Counted from the first letter of the stretch, positions 1-9,237 are shown. The stretch is 48,511 nucleotides of DNA from an uncultured Clostridia bacterium (GCA_944372095.1 CALVYG010000010.1:1-48511); one strand, 5' to 3'. Notes: generated by a model not told the origin, from the letters alone. Made by a program: numbers and translations.

Positions 1-64
1 ACTCTCGAAGAGGAAGTTCGCAAGTTTGCCTGCAAGGCAAACCTGGCGGATGAAATCCGCTGTC
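1..64. repeat. Double-hairpin dispersed repeat, copy 1
   Basis: This 64-bp unit recurs at 134-197 with about 4 mismatches, and it may extend left beyond the window. It holds two adjacent palindromes. The first is a 7-bp stem at 24-30 pairing with 36-42. The second is a 6-bp stem at 46-51 pairing with 55-60 around a GAA loop. Different reading frames are open across the two copies, so it is not coding. It resembles a small palindromic intergenic element. The family is not recognised. Confidence 0.7.
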
Positions 65-80
65 CAACCGGGGGGAGCCA

Positions 81-110
81 AAAGCACCGCAATTTTACGG
101 TGCTTTTTTC
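81..110 (+). terminator. Rho-independent terminator
   Basis: A 9-bp stem (81-89 with 98-106, AAAGCACCG/CGGTGCTTT) has an 8-nt loop and is followed by a T run. It probably ends a transcript that enters from left of the window. It lies between the two copies of the double-hairpin repeat. Confidence 0.75.
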
Positions 111-133
111 TTAATCCCTCTACAAGGACGAAA

Positions 134-197
134 ACTCCCGAAGAGGAAGTTCGCAAGTTTGCTTGTAAGGCAAACCCGGCGGATGAAATCCGCTGTC
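134..197. repeat. Double-hairpin dispersed repeat, copy 2
   Basis: This is the second copy of the 1-64 unit, offset by 133 bp. Both hairpins are kept: 157-163 with 169-175, where the one change turns a pair into a G-U pair, and 179-184 with 188-193. Keeping the stems while the sequence changes suggests selection on the RNA or DNA fold, or recent duplication. Confidence 0.7.
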
Positions 198-362
198 TAT
201 ACCGCAGAAAGGCAAGTGGTTTATATTTTTATAGCCAAACAAGACAAATTTGAAAAATTCGATACAATTGTCTTTCAAGAAATGATAAATAAAAATACGC
301 TGGGCGAAAACGGGATTATATACGACTTTGGCAATGGAATCGTAATCAGGGACATCGCATAA
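198..362 (+). pseudogene. Short decayed ORF, unknown
   Basis: About 55 codons of open frame follow the second repeat copy and end in TAA at 360-362. The predicted peptide (ending GIVIRDIA) reads like protein sequence, but the only upstream start codon lies inside the repeat and no Shine-Dalgarno site is visible. It could be the C-terminal remnant of a gene interrupted by the repeat, or chance. The stretch 363-427 that follows holds only a small inverted repeat (GGAACA at 378-383 with TGTTCC at 399-404). Confidence 0.25.
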
Positions 363-427
363 GAAAGAACCCATATTGGAACACATAGCACAACCGCATG
401 TTCCGAGGGACTCTTGGAGTTAAATTC

Positions 428-1141
428 TCAGTTTTCAATAACAACGGCCACTTTGTACCAATAACTATCTGCGGTCACTAAAATTTCCGTATAAGTTTCA
501 ATATTAAGGCATGTAAAATAAAAAGGATATTCATCAGTAGGGGTACCATCACGATCCGGTTCTTCCCAATATTCGCCTGCATCAAATGTAAAGAGTTGTG
601 TGTCATAATAAATATTGACACCGCTTTTACTAAGTCGCACATCTTGACTTCCACGATGATATAGGTGGACATAAAACTCATATGTTTCACCTGTCTTTAA
701 GTGATAAATTTTTAACTTTTCATTCCCGTCTAATTTCTCATATTGTGCGTTGAAACTTGCGCCGATGCCTAAAATCTCAACTTCGCCACCACCGTCTTTT
801 CCTATTTCATTGTTATATGTTATAAATATTCCAATTAAAACAGAGCCGACCACGAGTAGTGCGATAACAAGGCAAACAAGCCCGATTAACCACTTCCTTT
901 GTTGTGAAAGTTTGCTATTTTTCCCCACTATGATTGTTTCTGTTTCGCGGTCAGCAAGCAATTCATTAGGCGTTATGCCAAAAAACGTGGCCATCTTATC
1001 AAGCAATTCACTGCTTGGTAGTCCTAAACCGTTCTCCCATTTAGCAACGGCGCTTCGACTTACATGAAGTTTTTCAGCAAGTCCTTCCTGTGTAAGTCCT
1101 TTTTCTTTGCGGTAGTTTTTTAAGCGTTCATGAAATTGCAT
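428..1141 (-). CDS. Membrane-anchored XRE-family regulator
   Basis: This 237-residue protein is a predicted DNA-binding regulator tethered to the membrane. Residues 1-62 form an XRE/Cro helix-turn-helix domain (GLTQEGLAEKL, then SRSAVAKWENG). A single hydrophobic segment spans about 84-109. The remaining roughly 125 residues would be extracytoplasmic and match no domain I recognise. The start is set by a strong AAGGAGG site just upstream. It has its own promoter, overlapped by a palindrome, so autoregulation is likely. The one-pass layout suggests that the outer domain senses something and the HTH answers. The ligand and targets are unknown. Base usage is less ATA-rich than in the biosynthetic genes further on, which hints that this edge is accessory DNA. 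Confidence 0.85.
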   Translation of the reverse strand: MQFHERLKNYRKEKGLTQEGLAEKLHVSRSAVAKWENGLGLPSSELLDKMATFFGITPNELLADRETETIIVGKNSKLSQQRKWLIGLVCLVIALLVVGSVLIGIFITYNNEIGKDGGGEVEILGIGASFNAQYEKLDGNEKLKIYHLKTGETYEFYVHLYHRGSQDVRLSKSGVNIYYDTQLFTFDAGEYWEEPDRDGTPTDEYPFYFTCLNIETYTEILVTADSYWYKVAVVIEN

Positions 1142-1161
1142 ATCAAACCCTCCTTAATGGC

Positions 1162-1190
1162 ATTATACCATAGAAACTTTCGTTTACAAA
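1162..1190 (-). promoter_or_regulatory. Promoter and likely operator of the XRE gene
   Basis: On the minus strand an extended -10 (TGGTATAAT, TATAAT at 1162-1167) lies 16-17 bp from a TTGTAA/TTTGTA -35 at 1184-1190. The -35 sits inside the inverted repeat CGTTT-AC-AAACG (1181-1192), a natural operator position for XRE autorepression. Three GTTAC words follow at 1201, 1212 and 1222, about one helical turn apart. Confidence 0.55.
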
Positions 1191-1234
1191 CGTAAGTGCT
1201 GTTACTTTTTTGTTACAGAGCGTTACTTTTGTGA

Positions 1235-1753
1235 GATGAACAAGATGAAGAATTGAAAGCTGAATTTGTCGGGACAACTGAAAATATCCACAGTATCGGT
1301 GCGGACGGAAATCAGTACAGTATGACGAATTGGGAAAGCACCATAAATTTCGTGCAACTAAATAATTTGCCGGAGAAGTCATATTCTGCAACCGGAGAAG
1401 GCTGGAAAAACGAAATGACGATAACCGATAAATCAAATTCGCAAATTATTGAAAAAATAACCGATTGGGACGTGCAATTTTTTACGGGAATTACGATAAA
1501 TTTACCGCTTTCGGCGATGCAGACAGACACGGTAAATTATTCTGTCAGTGAAAGCGAAGCATATATAAAAGTAAAAATGACAGCAGATTATACGGCCGAA
1601 ACGTCAGGAGAAACTGCGACGGACGCCCATACGGAAGTGATAATGATATACGGAGCGGACGAAGGAAATTACATAGGACACAAAGTGACGACAACGTATA
1701 CTTACCAAAACGGTCAGACTGAAACGTATGAAATCCAATTTCTGTTAATGTAA
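1235..1753 (+). pseudogene. 5'-truncated gene remnant, unknown
   Basis: An open frame runs from just after a TGA at 1232-1234 to TAA at 1751-1753, about 172 codons. The only candidate start is TTG at 1253, with no Shine-Dalgarno site and in-frame coding-like sequence before it. I therefore read it as the 3' part of a gene that lost its N-terminus. The residues are polar and beta-rich with many Thr/Tyr/Asn, and the segment ends TYEIQFLLM, like the outer domain of a secreted protein or lipoprotein. No family is recognised. If a TTG start is used it would encode a 166-residue cytoplasmic protein, which seems less likely. Confidence 0.45.
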
Positions 1754-1885
1754 AAGCCATCGGGAACGATTTTTGTTATTCTCAATTAAAGGTTACTATT
1801 TTATGTGTTTCAGTATACCTTATACTGTTATAGAGTAGAAAGTAATTTAAGTTCTTATTGTTTGAGTGTGACGACTTATCTACAA

Positions 1886-1915
1886 AAAAACGGCATTTGA
1901 ATGCCGTTTTTTATT
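1886..1915. terminator. Bidirectional terminator
   Basis: An 11-bp stem (1886-1896 with 1901-1911) has a TTGA loop, an A run on the left and a T run on the right, so it can act on both strands. The rest of 1754-2040 shows no gene; it is AT-rich spacer ending in the promoter of the next gene. Confidence 0.8.
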
Positions 1916-1982
1916 TTCGGACCGGCGCAACCAAAATCCTTTCCGTATTATAAATTTTTATATATAAATATAAATGGGCGAC

Positions 1983-2012
1983 TTGACATTGATGTAAACT
2001 ATTTGCTAATAT
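1983..2012 (+). promoter_or_regulatory. Sigma-A promoter of the LRR lipoprotein gene
   Basis: TTGACA at 1983-1988 is followed after 18 bp by TAATAT at 2007-2012. A perfect TATAAT at 2010-2015 is also present but 21 bp away. Confidence 0.6.
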
Positions 2013-2061
2013 AATAAATATATTATATCTTAATGGAAATTGCATGACGGAGGGAAATAAA

Positions 2062-5000
2062 ATGAAAGTTGGCAGACAGGTCGTGAAATATCTATTGGTA
2101 GTAATTGTGGCATTGGGAATAACGATTGCCGCAACCTCATGCGGATTTTTCGGAGAGAACGAAATGCCGATTCGTCCGACAAACAATAATTCCGACAATC
2201 AGATTTCAGCCGATAAGGATGAAACTGCGATTGGAGAAAAGGATGAAGCTGCCGTTGACAATGAGACGGAAGGAAGTTTTGAAGTGGAAGAAGAAAACTA
2301 CGGTGGAATAACGTCGGGTAACGACGATGAAACTGTCAACGTTCCTGAAAAAGAAGACGGCGGTGAAGATACGGTAGTTCCGTCAACCCCGAACGCAGAT
2401 AACGTAGTCGAGGACGAGGGAGCAAAAGCGTATAAAGACGGGATGGAACTTACGGTTAACGAATACGGCGGTTATACTGTAACAGACTATGACGGAAAAG
2501 CCGCAAGTATTGCCATTCCCGAGACGTATAACGGTAAAACAATAACCAGAATCAGCGCATGGGCTTTTAAGGATTGCACGGGAATAACGTCGGTATCCGT
2601 TCCGTCGGGAGTAACCGTTATAGATACGGGTGCTTTTTACGGTTGCAGTTCGCTTAACGAACTCACGGTTGCTGCGGGGAATAAGGTGTACAGAAGCGAA
2701 GGGAACTGTATTATTTCCATCGTAACTCAGGAGCTTATGATTGGTTGCAAAGGAAGCGTTATCCCCGAGAAAAACGTAAAAAGTATCGCCAACTACGCTT
2801 TTTACGGATGTACGGGACTTGAAAATATAAACATTCCTCAAAACATAACCGAAATAGGCGTAAGTTCGTTTGAAGACTGTGTTTCGCTTACCGAAATTAC
2901 TTTCCCGGAAACATTGACAGAAATAAAATCAAGCGCATTTGAAAGATGCGAAGCGCTTGAAAGCATTACGTTTACAAGTAAAGAAAAGAGTAAATCGGCA
3001 GTAATCGGCAGTAGCGCATTCGAAGGATGCGAATCACTTAACAGTATTGTTTTCAACAACGCAGTGGAAAAAATCGGAATTCAGGCATTTTACGATTGTA
3101 CTTCGCTTGTTGAAGTAACCGTTCCCGATGCGGTTAAAGAAATAGGAGAAAGCGCGTTCGGCGGATGCGGTTCTCTTGAAAAAATAACCGTTCCTTTTGT
3201 TGGAAAAAACAATTATGAGAACTATCATAATGAGAACTATCATAATTTGGGATACATATTCAAAATAAGAAAAAATTCCGATAGTTCGGGAAGCGTACCT
3301 TCAAGTCTTAAAACAGTAACGGTAAGCAACGAAAAAGAAAAAGTAACGCTTTTTAAAGACTCATTCGGAAATTGCTCGAATATAAACGAAATAATAATAG
3401 GCGAAGGGGTGGAGTCCATAGATTATCACGCTTTCTATAATTGCGAATCGTTGCAGAAAATCACGATATCGGGAACAGAGTTAACGACAATAAGAGGAAA
3501 AGCTTTTGAAGACTGTATTTCACTTACATCGTTTGAACTTCCGGCATGTGTGACGGAGCTGGAACCGACGGCGTTTTACAGATGCGGCAAGCTTGAAACG
3601 CTGACTGCGGCGGAAAGTAACGAAAAATACAGAAGCGAGAAAAACTGCATAATAGAAACGGAAACGAAAAAAATTGTAGCAGGCTGTGAAGGGAGCGTAA
3701 TTCCCGCAAGTGTTACTTCGATAGGTGAAAGTGCATTTGAAGGATGCAGTTTTGCTAAGATAACAATACCTTCGAACATTGTTGAAATCGGAAACAGTGC
3801 ATTCTCGGGTTGCGGAAACCTTGAAAAAGTTAATTTAAACGAAGGACTTGAAACAATCGGAACAAGCGCGTTTGAAAACTGTTCGGAGCTCAATACAATA
3901 AATGTTCCCGCAACGGTAACGAGTATAGGCGACAATGCGTTCAAGGGTTGCACGGCAATCACATCAATAGAAATACCTGCAAGCGTAACAAGTATCGGAT
4001 ACGAGGCATTTTATGGATGTAACGAACTTACGTCGGTTACGTTAAACAAAGGACTCGAAACAATCGGCGGTTATGCATTTTATAGTACGGCAATCAAATC
4101 AATAGAAATACCTGCAAGCGTAACAAGTATCGGAAACGACGCATTTTATGAGTGTAACGAACTCGCGTCGGTTAAGTTAAACGAAGGACTTAAAACAATC
4201 GGAAGTTATGCGTTTTATAGTACGGCGGTTACTTCGATAGAAATACCTACAAACGTAACAAGTATCGGATACGGCGCGTTTTCTGAATGTAACGAACTCG
4301 CGTCGGTTACGTTAAACGAAAGACTCGAAACAATCGGCGGTTATGCATTTTATAGTACGGCAATCAAATCAATAGAAATACCTGCAAGCGTAACAAGTAT
4401 CGGAAACGACGCATTTTATGAATGTAACGAACTTACGTCGGTTACGTTAAACAAAGGGCTTAAAACAATCGGAGGTTATGCATTTTATAGTACGGCAATC
4501 ACATCAATAGAAATACCTTCAAGCGTAACAAGTATCGGAAACAATGCTTTCGGTAATTGTGAAAAAGTTGAGAGCATTATGGTTCCTTTTGTGGGTGGCG
4601 GTGCGGAAAACAAATATTTCGGATATATATTCGGAGCGGAAAGCTATGAAGAAAACGCAAGCGCGGTACCCGAAGTACTTACAAGCGTGACGGTACTCGG
4701 AGGAGAAATAGCCGACAACGCATTTTACGGATGCGACGGAATTACGAGCGTCACGCTGTCGGGGGATATAACGGCAATCGGAGAAAATGCGTTCAAGGAT
4801 TGTACGGCAATAAGCGAAATTACCGTTCCTTTTGTGGGTGGTGGTGCGGAAAACAAATATTTCGGATATATATTCGGAGCGGCAAGCTATGAAGAAAACG
4901 CAAGTGCGGTACCCGAAGCACTTACAAGCGTGACGGTACTCGGAGGAGAAATAGCCGACAACGCATTTTACGGATGCGGCAGAATTGAAAATATTGTCTT

Positions 5001-5604
5001 GCATGAAAGCGTAACGGCAATCGGAACAAGCGCGTTTGAAAACTGTTCAGCGCTCAATACAATAAATGTTCCCGCAACGGTAACGAGTATAGGCGACAAT
5101 GCGTTCAAGGGTTGCACGGCAATAAGTGAGATAACGTTAAACGACGGACTTGAAACAATCGGAACAAGCGCGTTTGAAAACTGTTCGGCACTCAATACAA
5201 TAAATATTCCCGCTACGGTTACGAGTATAGGGGACAGCGCGTTCAGCGGATGCTTGCTCATCACCGAAATTACAATTCCCGAAAGTGTAAATCAAATAGG
5301 AAATAATGCTTTTTCGGGTTGCACCGCTCTTACCGAAATCCATTATGCGGGCACCGAAACAAATTGGGCGAACGTGACGAAAGGCGAAAATTGGATTGAC
5401 GAAAGTTGCACGGTTGTTTTCGATAAAACCGAAGAAGAGCCTGCACCCGAAGAGCCTGCGCCCGAAGAACCCGGAACAGGGGAAGGCAGCGGAGAAAGCG
5501 GAAATGATGAAAATCAATCACCCGACGTTCCCGAAAACGGGGATGATAATTCCGTAACAGAAGAGACAGGTGAAGAAGAAAACGGAAACGAAGGAACGTT
5601 ATAA
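2062..5604 (+). CDS. BspA-like leucine-rich-repeat lipoprotein
   Basis: This protein of about 1180 residues is predicted to be a surface lipoprotein. The N-terminus has a basic head, a hydrophobic stretch and an ATSC lipobox-like site (Cys27, although -3 is Ala rather than the usual Leu). An acidic linker of about 100 residues follows. From about residue 130 to 1120 there are some 40 repeats of about 23 residues of the LRR_5/BspA type (core SIGxxAFxGCxxLxxIxIPxxVTxI). The C-terminus is a Pro/Glu/Gly-rich tail with no LPxTG motif. I chose the ATG at 2062, eight bases after GGAGG, because the upstream in-frame ATG at 2044 overlaps that site. BspA-like proteins bind host or bacterial surfaces, but the ligand here is unknown. 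Two pairs of near-identical internal segments show recent repeat duplication. A terminator follows directly, so it is a single-gene transcript. Confidence 0.88.
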   Translation: MKVGRQVVKYLLVVIVALGITIAATSCGFFGENEMPIRPTNNNSDNQISADKDETAIGEKDEAAVDNETEGSFEVEEENYGGITSGNDDETVNVPEKEDGGEDTVVPSTPNADNVVEDEGAKAYKDGMELTVNEYGGYTVTDYDGKAASIAIPETYNGKTITRISAWAFKDCTGITSVSVPSGVTVIDTGAFYGCSSLNELTVAAGNKVYRSEGNCIISIVTQELMIGCKGSVIPEKNVKSIANYAFYGCTGLENINIPQNITEIGVSSFEDCVSLTEITFPETLTEIKSSAFERCEALESITFTSKEKSKSAVIGSSAFEGCESLNSIVFNNAVEKIGIQAFYDCTSLVEVTVPDAVKEIGESAFGGCGSLEKITVPFVGKNNYENYHNENYHNLGYIFKIRKNSDSSGSVPSSLKTVTVSNEKEKVTLFKDSFGNCSNINEIIIGEGVESIDYHAFYNCESLQKITISGTELTTIRGKAFEDCISLTSFELPACVTELEPTAFYRCGKLETLTAAESNEKYRSEKNCIIETETKKIVAGCEGSVIPASVTSIGESAFEGCSFAKITIPSNIVEIGNSAFSGCGNLEKVNLNEGLETIGTSAFENCSELNTINVPATVTSIGDNAFKGCTAITSIEIPASVTSIGYEAFYGCNELTSVTLNKGLETIGGYAFYSTAIKSIEIPASVTSIGNDAFYECNELASVKLNEGLKTIGSYAFYSTAVTSIEIPTNVTSIGYGAFSECNELASVTLNERLETIGGYAFYSTAIKSIEIPASVTSIGNDAFYECNELTSVTLNKGLKTIGGYAFYSTAITSIEIPSSVTSIGNNAFGNCEKVESIMVPFVGGGAENKYFGYIFGAESYEENASAVPEVLTSVTVLGGEIADNAFYGCDGITSVTLSGDITAIGENAFKDCTAISEITVPFVGGGAENKYFGYIFGAASYEENASAVPEALTSVTVLGGEIADNAFYGCGRIENIVLHESVTAIGTSAFENCSALNTINVPATVTSIGDNAFKGCTAISEITLNDGLETIGTSAFENCSALNTINIPATVTSIGDSAFSGCLLITEITIPESVNQIGNNAFSGCTALTEIHYAGTETNWANVTKGENWIDESCTVVFDKTEEEPAPEEPAPEEPGTGEGSGESGNDENQSPDVPENGDDNSVTEETGEEENGNEGTL
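4052..4436 (+). repeat. Internal duplication A in the LRR gene
   Basis: Segments 4052-4166 and 4322-4436 are nearly identical at the nucleotide level, offset by 270 bp (90 codons, about four LRR units). A related partial copy starts near 4470. Similarity down to synonymous positions points to recent duplication or gene conversion. Confidence 0.75.
4582..4978 (+). repeat. Internal duplication B in the LRR gene
   Basis: Segments 4582-4735 and 4825-4978 (154 bp each, offset 243 bp, 81 codons) are almost identical. They encode an insert-bearing repeat with FVGGGAENKYFGYIFGA. A diverged older relative of the insert (FVGKNNYEN...YIF) occurs near 3200-3270. Confidence 0.8.
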
Positions 5605-5634
5605 TAGAATAAAGAGTTAATATTAAGGAGAATA

Positions 5635-5668
5635 AAAATCGGTTCTCAGACGGAGAGCCGATTTTTTA
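5635..5668 (+). terminator. Terminator of the LRR gene
   Basis: A 13-bp stem (5635-5647 with 5653-5665, one G-U pair) has a short loop and a T run. Confidence 0.85.
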
Positions 5669-5725
5669 TTATCAATTTATGCATACTTTATGCATGCTAA
5701 ATATTTTTAAAGAATCAGTTCGGCA

Positions 5726-5754
5726 TTGACGAGGAAACGGATAGAAAGTATAAT
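5726..5754 (+). promoter_or_regulatory. Sigma-A promoter of the OYE-family gene
   Basis: TTGACG (5726-5731), a 17-bp spacer and TATAAT (5749-5754). The leader is about 60 nt before the RBS of the gene at 5820. Confidence 0.8.
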
Positions 5755-5819
5755 TAAATTAAAAGGGAAAAATAAATAATACATAAAAATTAAAATACAA
5801 ACATAAGGAGCGTGAGAGT

Positions 5820-7880
5820 ATGGATAAAAAGTACGAAGCGTTGTTTACGCCGTGGAAAATCGGAGAAGTGGAAATCAAAAACAGAATAGTAATGTGTTCG
5901 ATGGGCGGAACGTGCCTGTTCGGATTTGCCGAGCCGAACCATTGGGACGAAGAGGCGGCAAAACTCATATTGAACGTTGCAAAAAATAATTGCGGACTGA
6001 TATTGCCCGGGATTGCGCCGGTAAAGGACCTTGTTGGGAATAAATGGCTTTATCAGGGAGAAAAGAAATTTGAAAAGCTGAAAACTTTTATGGAAGAGGT
6101 GCATAAAACGGGTGCAAAGCTGTTTGTACAGATAACGGCGGGATTCGGTCGGTCGTTTGCGGTGAGCGAATTGACGGAAGGAGTGTATACGAATAAATTT
6201 TTACGTAAAGTCCTTAAACCGTTTATAGACGTAGAACGCCTTACGATGGCGCCGTCGGAAGTACCGAACCGTTGGTCCGATAAAGTTCCGAGCAGGCCTA
6301 TGACGAAAAAAGAAATAGACGATATAATCGAAGCATTTGCGCTTGTAGCGAGAAAATGTAAGGAAGCGGGAGTGGACGGAGTAGAAGTGCATGCCGTTCA
6401 CGAAGGATATCTTTTAGACCAGTTCACTTTACAATACGTAAATAAGCGTACCGACGAATACGGAGGAAGTTTTGAAAACAGATACCGTTTTGCCGTCGAA
6501 ATAGTAAAAGCGATAAAGAAAGAATGCGGAAAGGATTATCCGGTTTCGCTGAGATATTCCGTAGTGTCGAAAACCAAGAATTTCAGAGAAGGCGCCCTGC
6601 CGTGCGAAGGCGACGATTATAAAGAGGTCGGACGTGATTTGGAAGAAGGAATAAAGGCGGCGAAATATTTAGAGGAAGCGGGATACGATATGCTTAATTG
6701 CGATAACGGAACGTACGACGCGTGGTACTGGTCGCACCCGCCGATGTATATGCCGCAGAACTGCAATTATAAGGAAGCGGAAGCGGTAAAAGAAAATGTA
6801 AATATTCCGGTTGTGGTGGCGGGAAGAAACGAACCCGATTATGCCGCACAAAAAATCACAGACGGGAAAATAGACGCGGTAGGCGTTGCAAGACAATTCC
6901 TTGCCGACCCGGAATGGATTACCAAACTTATGGAAGAAAGAACCGAAGATATACGTCCGTGTATATGCTGTCATAACGGTTGTTTCAATCTTGCAAAATA
7001 CGAGGGAACGCCGAATCTGCAATCTCTTTCGGATACAAAAGGGATGTGTAAATGCGCGGTTAATCCCGTATCGATGGATTCTGTCAAGTACAAAATCGTA
7101 AAAACCGACGCACCTAAAAAAATAGCGGTAATCGGAGGCGGAATAGGCGGAATGGAGACCGCGCGCGTACTTGCGCTCAGAGGGCATAAGGTTACGCTTT
7201 ACGAAAAAACCGATAAATTGGGCGGAGTATTCATACCTGCCGCTTCGTTCGAGTTCAAAGAAAAGGACAGAGATTTGATAGCGTGGTATATCAAACAGAT
7301 AAAAGACGCGGGAGTGGAAATTAAACTTAACAGCGAAGTAAAGGACGTTTCATTGCTCGATGCCGAGGAAGTTATTATAGCAACGGGAGCAAAGGCGAGA
7401 AAACTCAGAGTTCCCGGAGAGGAGAGAACCGTTGAGGCAATAACTTATCTTAATAACCGTGATATCGTTAAAGATAAGGAAAAAATAATCATAATCGGCG
7501 GAAGTCTGACAGGGTGCGAAATAGCGTACGAACTTTATAACAGCGGGAAACAGCCCGTAATAGTAGAAATGAAAAACGACCTTATTGCGGCAAGAGGAGT
7601 ATGCCTTGCGAACACGTCGTATCTGCGTGACTTTTTCAAGTTGAAAAAAGTTCCCGTATACCTGAATTCGAAAGTAAAAGAAATTACCGATAAAGGAATA
7701 ATTGCAACGGGAAAAGACGGAAAAGAAATCGAGATAGAGGGAGAAGCAGTGATAACCTGCGTCGGGTACGTGTCCGCACCTCTTGACGGAAAGAAGGGAA
7801 ATCTTGTCGGGGATTGTTACGAAGTAGGGAACGTAATGACGGTAGTAAGGCGCGCGTGGGACGTAGCCATGAAAAAATGA
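5820..7880 (+). CDS. OYE/2,4-dienoyl-CoA-reductase-type FMN-FAD-FeS enzyme
   Basis: This 686-residue flavoprotein has the three-part plan of 2,4-dienoyl-CoA reductase, enoate reductase and related bile-acid enzymes. Residues 1-370 form an OYE TIM barrel that binds FMN ([12 protein letters not shown] at about 191-202, then [17 protein letters not shown]). A cysteine cluster follows (Cys381, 383, 384, 388, with 410 and 412), the usual site of a 4Fe-4S centre. Two nucleotide-binding folds come next, GGGIGG at about 439-444 for FAD and GGSLTG near 560-565 for NAD(P)H. Electrons from NAD(P)H would pass by FAD and the cluster to FMN and reduce an activated C=C bond. The substrate cannot be told from sequence. 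AAGGAG precedes the ATG. It is monocistronic, with a promoter before and a strong terminator after. Confidence 0.85.
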   Translation: MDKKYEALFTPWKIGEVEIKNRIVMCSMGGTCLFGFAEPNHWDEEAAKLILNVAKNNCGLILPGIAPVKDLVGNKWLYQGEKKFEKLKTFMEEVHKTGAKLFVQITAGFGRSFAVSELTEGVYTNKFLRKVLKPFIDVERLTMAPSEVPNRWSDKVPSRPMTKKEIDDIIEAFALVARKCKEAGVDGVEVHAVHEGYLLDQFTLQYVNKRTDEYGGSFENRYRFAVEIVKAIKKECGKDYPVSLRYSVVSKTKNFREGALPCEGDDYKEVGRDLEEGIKAAKYLEEAGYDMLNCDNGTYDAWYWSHPPMYMPQNCNYKEAEAVKENVNIPVVVAGRNEPDYAAQKITDGKIDAVGVARQFLADPEWITKLMEERTEDIRPCICCHNGCFNLAKYEGTPNLQSLSDTKGMCKCAVNPVSMDSVKYKIVKTDAPKKIAVIGGGIGGMETARVLALRGHKVTLYEKTDKLGGVFIPAASFEFKEKDRDLIAWYIKQIKDAGVEIKLNSEVKDVSLLDAEEVIIATGAKARKLRVPGEERTVEAITYLNNRDIVKDKEKIIIIGGSLTGCEIAYELYNSGKQPVIVEMKNDLIAARGVCLANTSYLRDFFKLKKVPVYLNSKVKEITDKGIIATGKDGKEIEIEGEAVITCVGYVSAPLDGKKGNLVGDCYEVGNVMTVVRRAWDVAMKK

Positions 7881-7888
7881 CCGATAAA

Positions 7889-7924
7889 AAACGCGTCAGG
7901 CAGGGTTGCCTGACGCGTTTTATT
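7889..7924 (+). terminator. Strong terminator after the OYE gene
   Basis: A perfect 14-bp stem (7889-7902 with 7907-7920) has a GGGT loop and ends in a T-rich run. The spacer 7925-8043 holds no gene, and I could not fix a convincing promoter for the next gene in it. Confidence 0.9.
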
Positions 7925-8043
7925 TTAAGAATAAGGAGTAAAATTATTCAAAGAAAGTCGGGTAATAAAATTTATAAGGTTAAGAATATGTAAAGGCGCG
8001 GAAATAAAATAAAAAAGGAATAACCGATTAAAGGAGGACGATA

Positions 8044-9192
8044 ATGTCATACAGAATAGTATTGAACGAAACGAGTTATCACGGAAGCGGAGCAATAAAT
8101 AATATTGCGGAGGAAGCAAAAAAAAGAGGGTATAAAAAAGCGTTTTTATGTTCCGACCCCGACCTTGTAAAATTCGGAGTAACGAAGAAAGTAACGGACG
8201 TACTCGAAAAAGCGAATCTTAAATATACGCTGTATTCGGACATAAAACCCAATCCGACGATAGAGAACGTACAAAACGGAGTAAAAGCGTATAAAGAAAG
8301 CGGAGCGGATTATATCGTGGCAGTCGGAGGCGGCTCGTCGATGGATACGGCGAAAGCGGTAGGGATAATAATAGCAAATCCCGAATTCGGCGACGTACGG
8401 TCGCTTGAAGGCGTAGCGGATACAAAGAATCCGAGCGTACCGATAATAGCCGTACCGACTACGGCGGGCACCGCGGCGGAAGTTACGATAAATTACGTAA
8501 TAACGGACGTGGAAAAAGAAAGAAAATTCGTATGCGTAGACGTACACGACATACCTGTGATAGCGATAATCGACCCGGATATGATGGCAACGATGCCGAA
8601 AGGATTAACCGCGGCAACGGGAATGGACGCGCTTACGCACGCGATAGAAGGGTATATAACGAAAGGCGCTTGGGAAATGACGGATATGTTCCATCTTAAA
8701 GCGATAGAAATAATATCGAGAAGTTTAAGGAGCGCGGTTGCGGGAGAGAAGGAAGGAAAAGAAGGAATGGCATTGGGACAATACGTTGCGGGAATGGGAT
8801 TCAGCAATGTAGGACTCGGAATAGTGCATTCGATGGCGCATACGCTGGGAGCGGTATACGACACGCCGCACGGCGTTGCGAACGCAATACTTTTACCTAC
8901 GGTAATGGAATACAACGCGCCTGCGACGGGAGAAAAATACCGTGAAATAGCGCGCGCAATGGGCGTAAAAAACGTGGACGGTATGACCGAAGATGAATAC
9001 CGCAAAGCGGCTGTCGACGCGGTTAAAAAACTTTCTTCCGATGTCGGGATACCTTCCGACCTTAAAGCGATAGTAAAGAAAGAGGATGTGGATTTTCTGT
9101 CGGAGAGCGCGTATGCGGACGCATGCAGACCGGGAAATCCGAGAGATACAAGCGTGGAAGACATTAAAAAACTTTTCCTTTCTTTAATTTAG
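8044..9192 (+). CDS. fucO: FucO-like lactaldehyde reductase (iron alcohol dehydrogenase)
   Basis: This is a 382-residue group III iron-dependent alcohol dehydrogenase. It follows E. coli FucO nearly end to end (for example AGTAAEVTINYVITD, FVCVD-HDIP, ATGMDALTHAIEGYIT, LGQYVAGMGFSNVGLG). The NAD-binding GGGSSMDTAK lies at about 95-104. The metal ligands fit Asp195, His199, His262 and His276, the same spacing as FucO. FucO interconverts L-lactaldehyde and (S)-1,2-propanediol, which recycles NADH during fucose or rhamnose fermentation. No fucose genes are in the window, so a broader role in aldehyde reduction is possible. AAAGGAGG precedes the ATG. A terminator follows directly, so it is a single-gene unit. 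Confidence 0.88.
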   Translation: MSYRIVLNETSYHGSGAINNIAEEAKKRGYKKAFLCSDPDLVKFGVTKKVTDVLEKANLKYTLYSDIKPNPTIENVQNGVKAYKESGADYIVAVGGGSSMDTAKAVGIIIANPEFGDVRSLEGVADTKNPSVPIIAVPTTAGTAAEVTINYVITDVEKERKFVCVDVHDIPVIAIIDPDMMATMPKGLTAATGMDALTHAIEGYITKGAWEMTDMFHLKAIEIISRSLRSAVAGEKEGKEGMALGQYVAGMGFSNVGLGIVHSMAHTLGAVYDTPHGVANAILLPTVMEYNAPATGEKYREIARAMGVKNVDGMTEDEYRKAAVDAVKKLSSDVGIPSDLKAIVKKEDVDFLSESAYADACRPGNPRDTSVEDIKKLFLSLI

Positions 9193-9237
9193 AGAAACAA
9201 AAATAAACCTTTAAGTTTTGTAAATTTTCAGACCTTG

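Noticed and set aside
378..404. Inverted repeat GGAACA/TGTTCC as a terminator of the XRE gene
   Set aside because: The stem is short with a 15-nt loop and has no T run on either strand.
2044..2061. Upstream ATG as the start of the LRR lipoprotein
   Set aside because: It overlaps the GGAGG site that serves ATG 2062 and would put an acidic stretch before the signal peptide.
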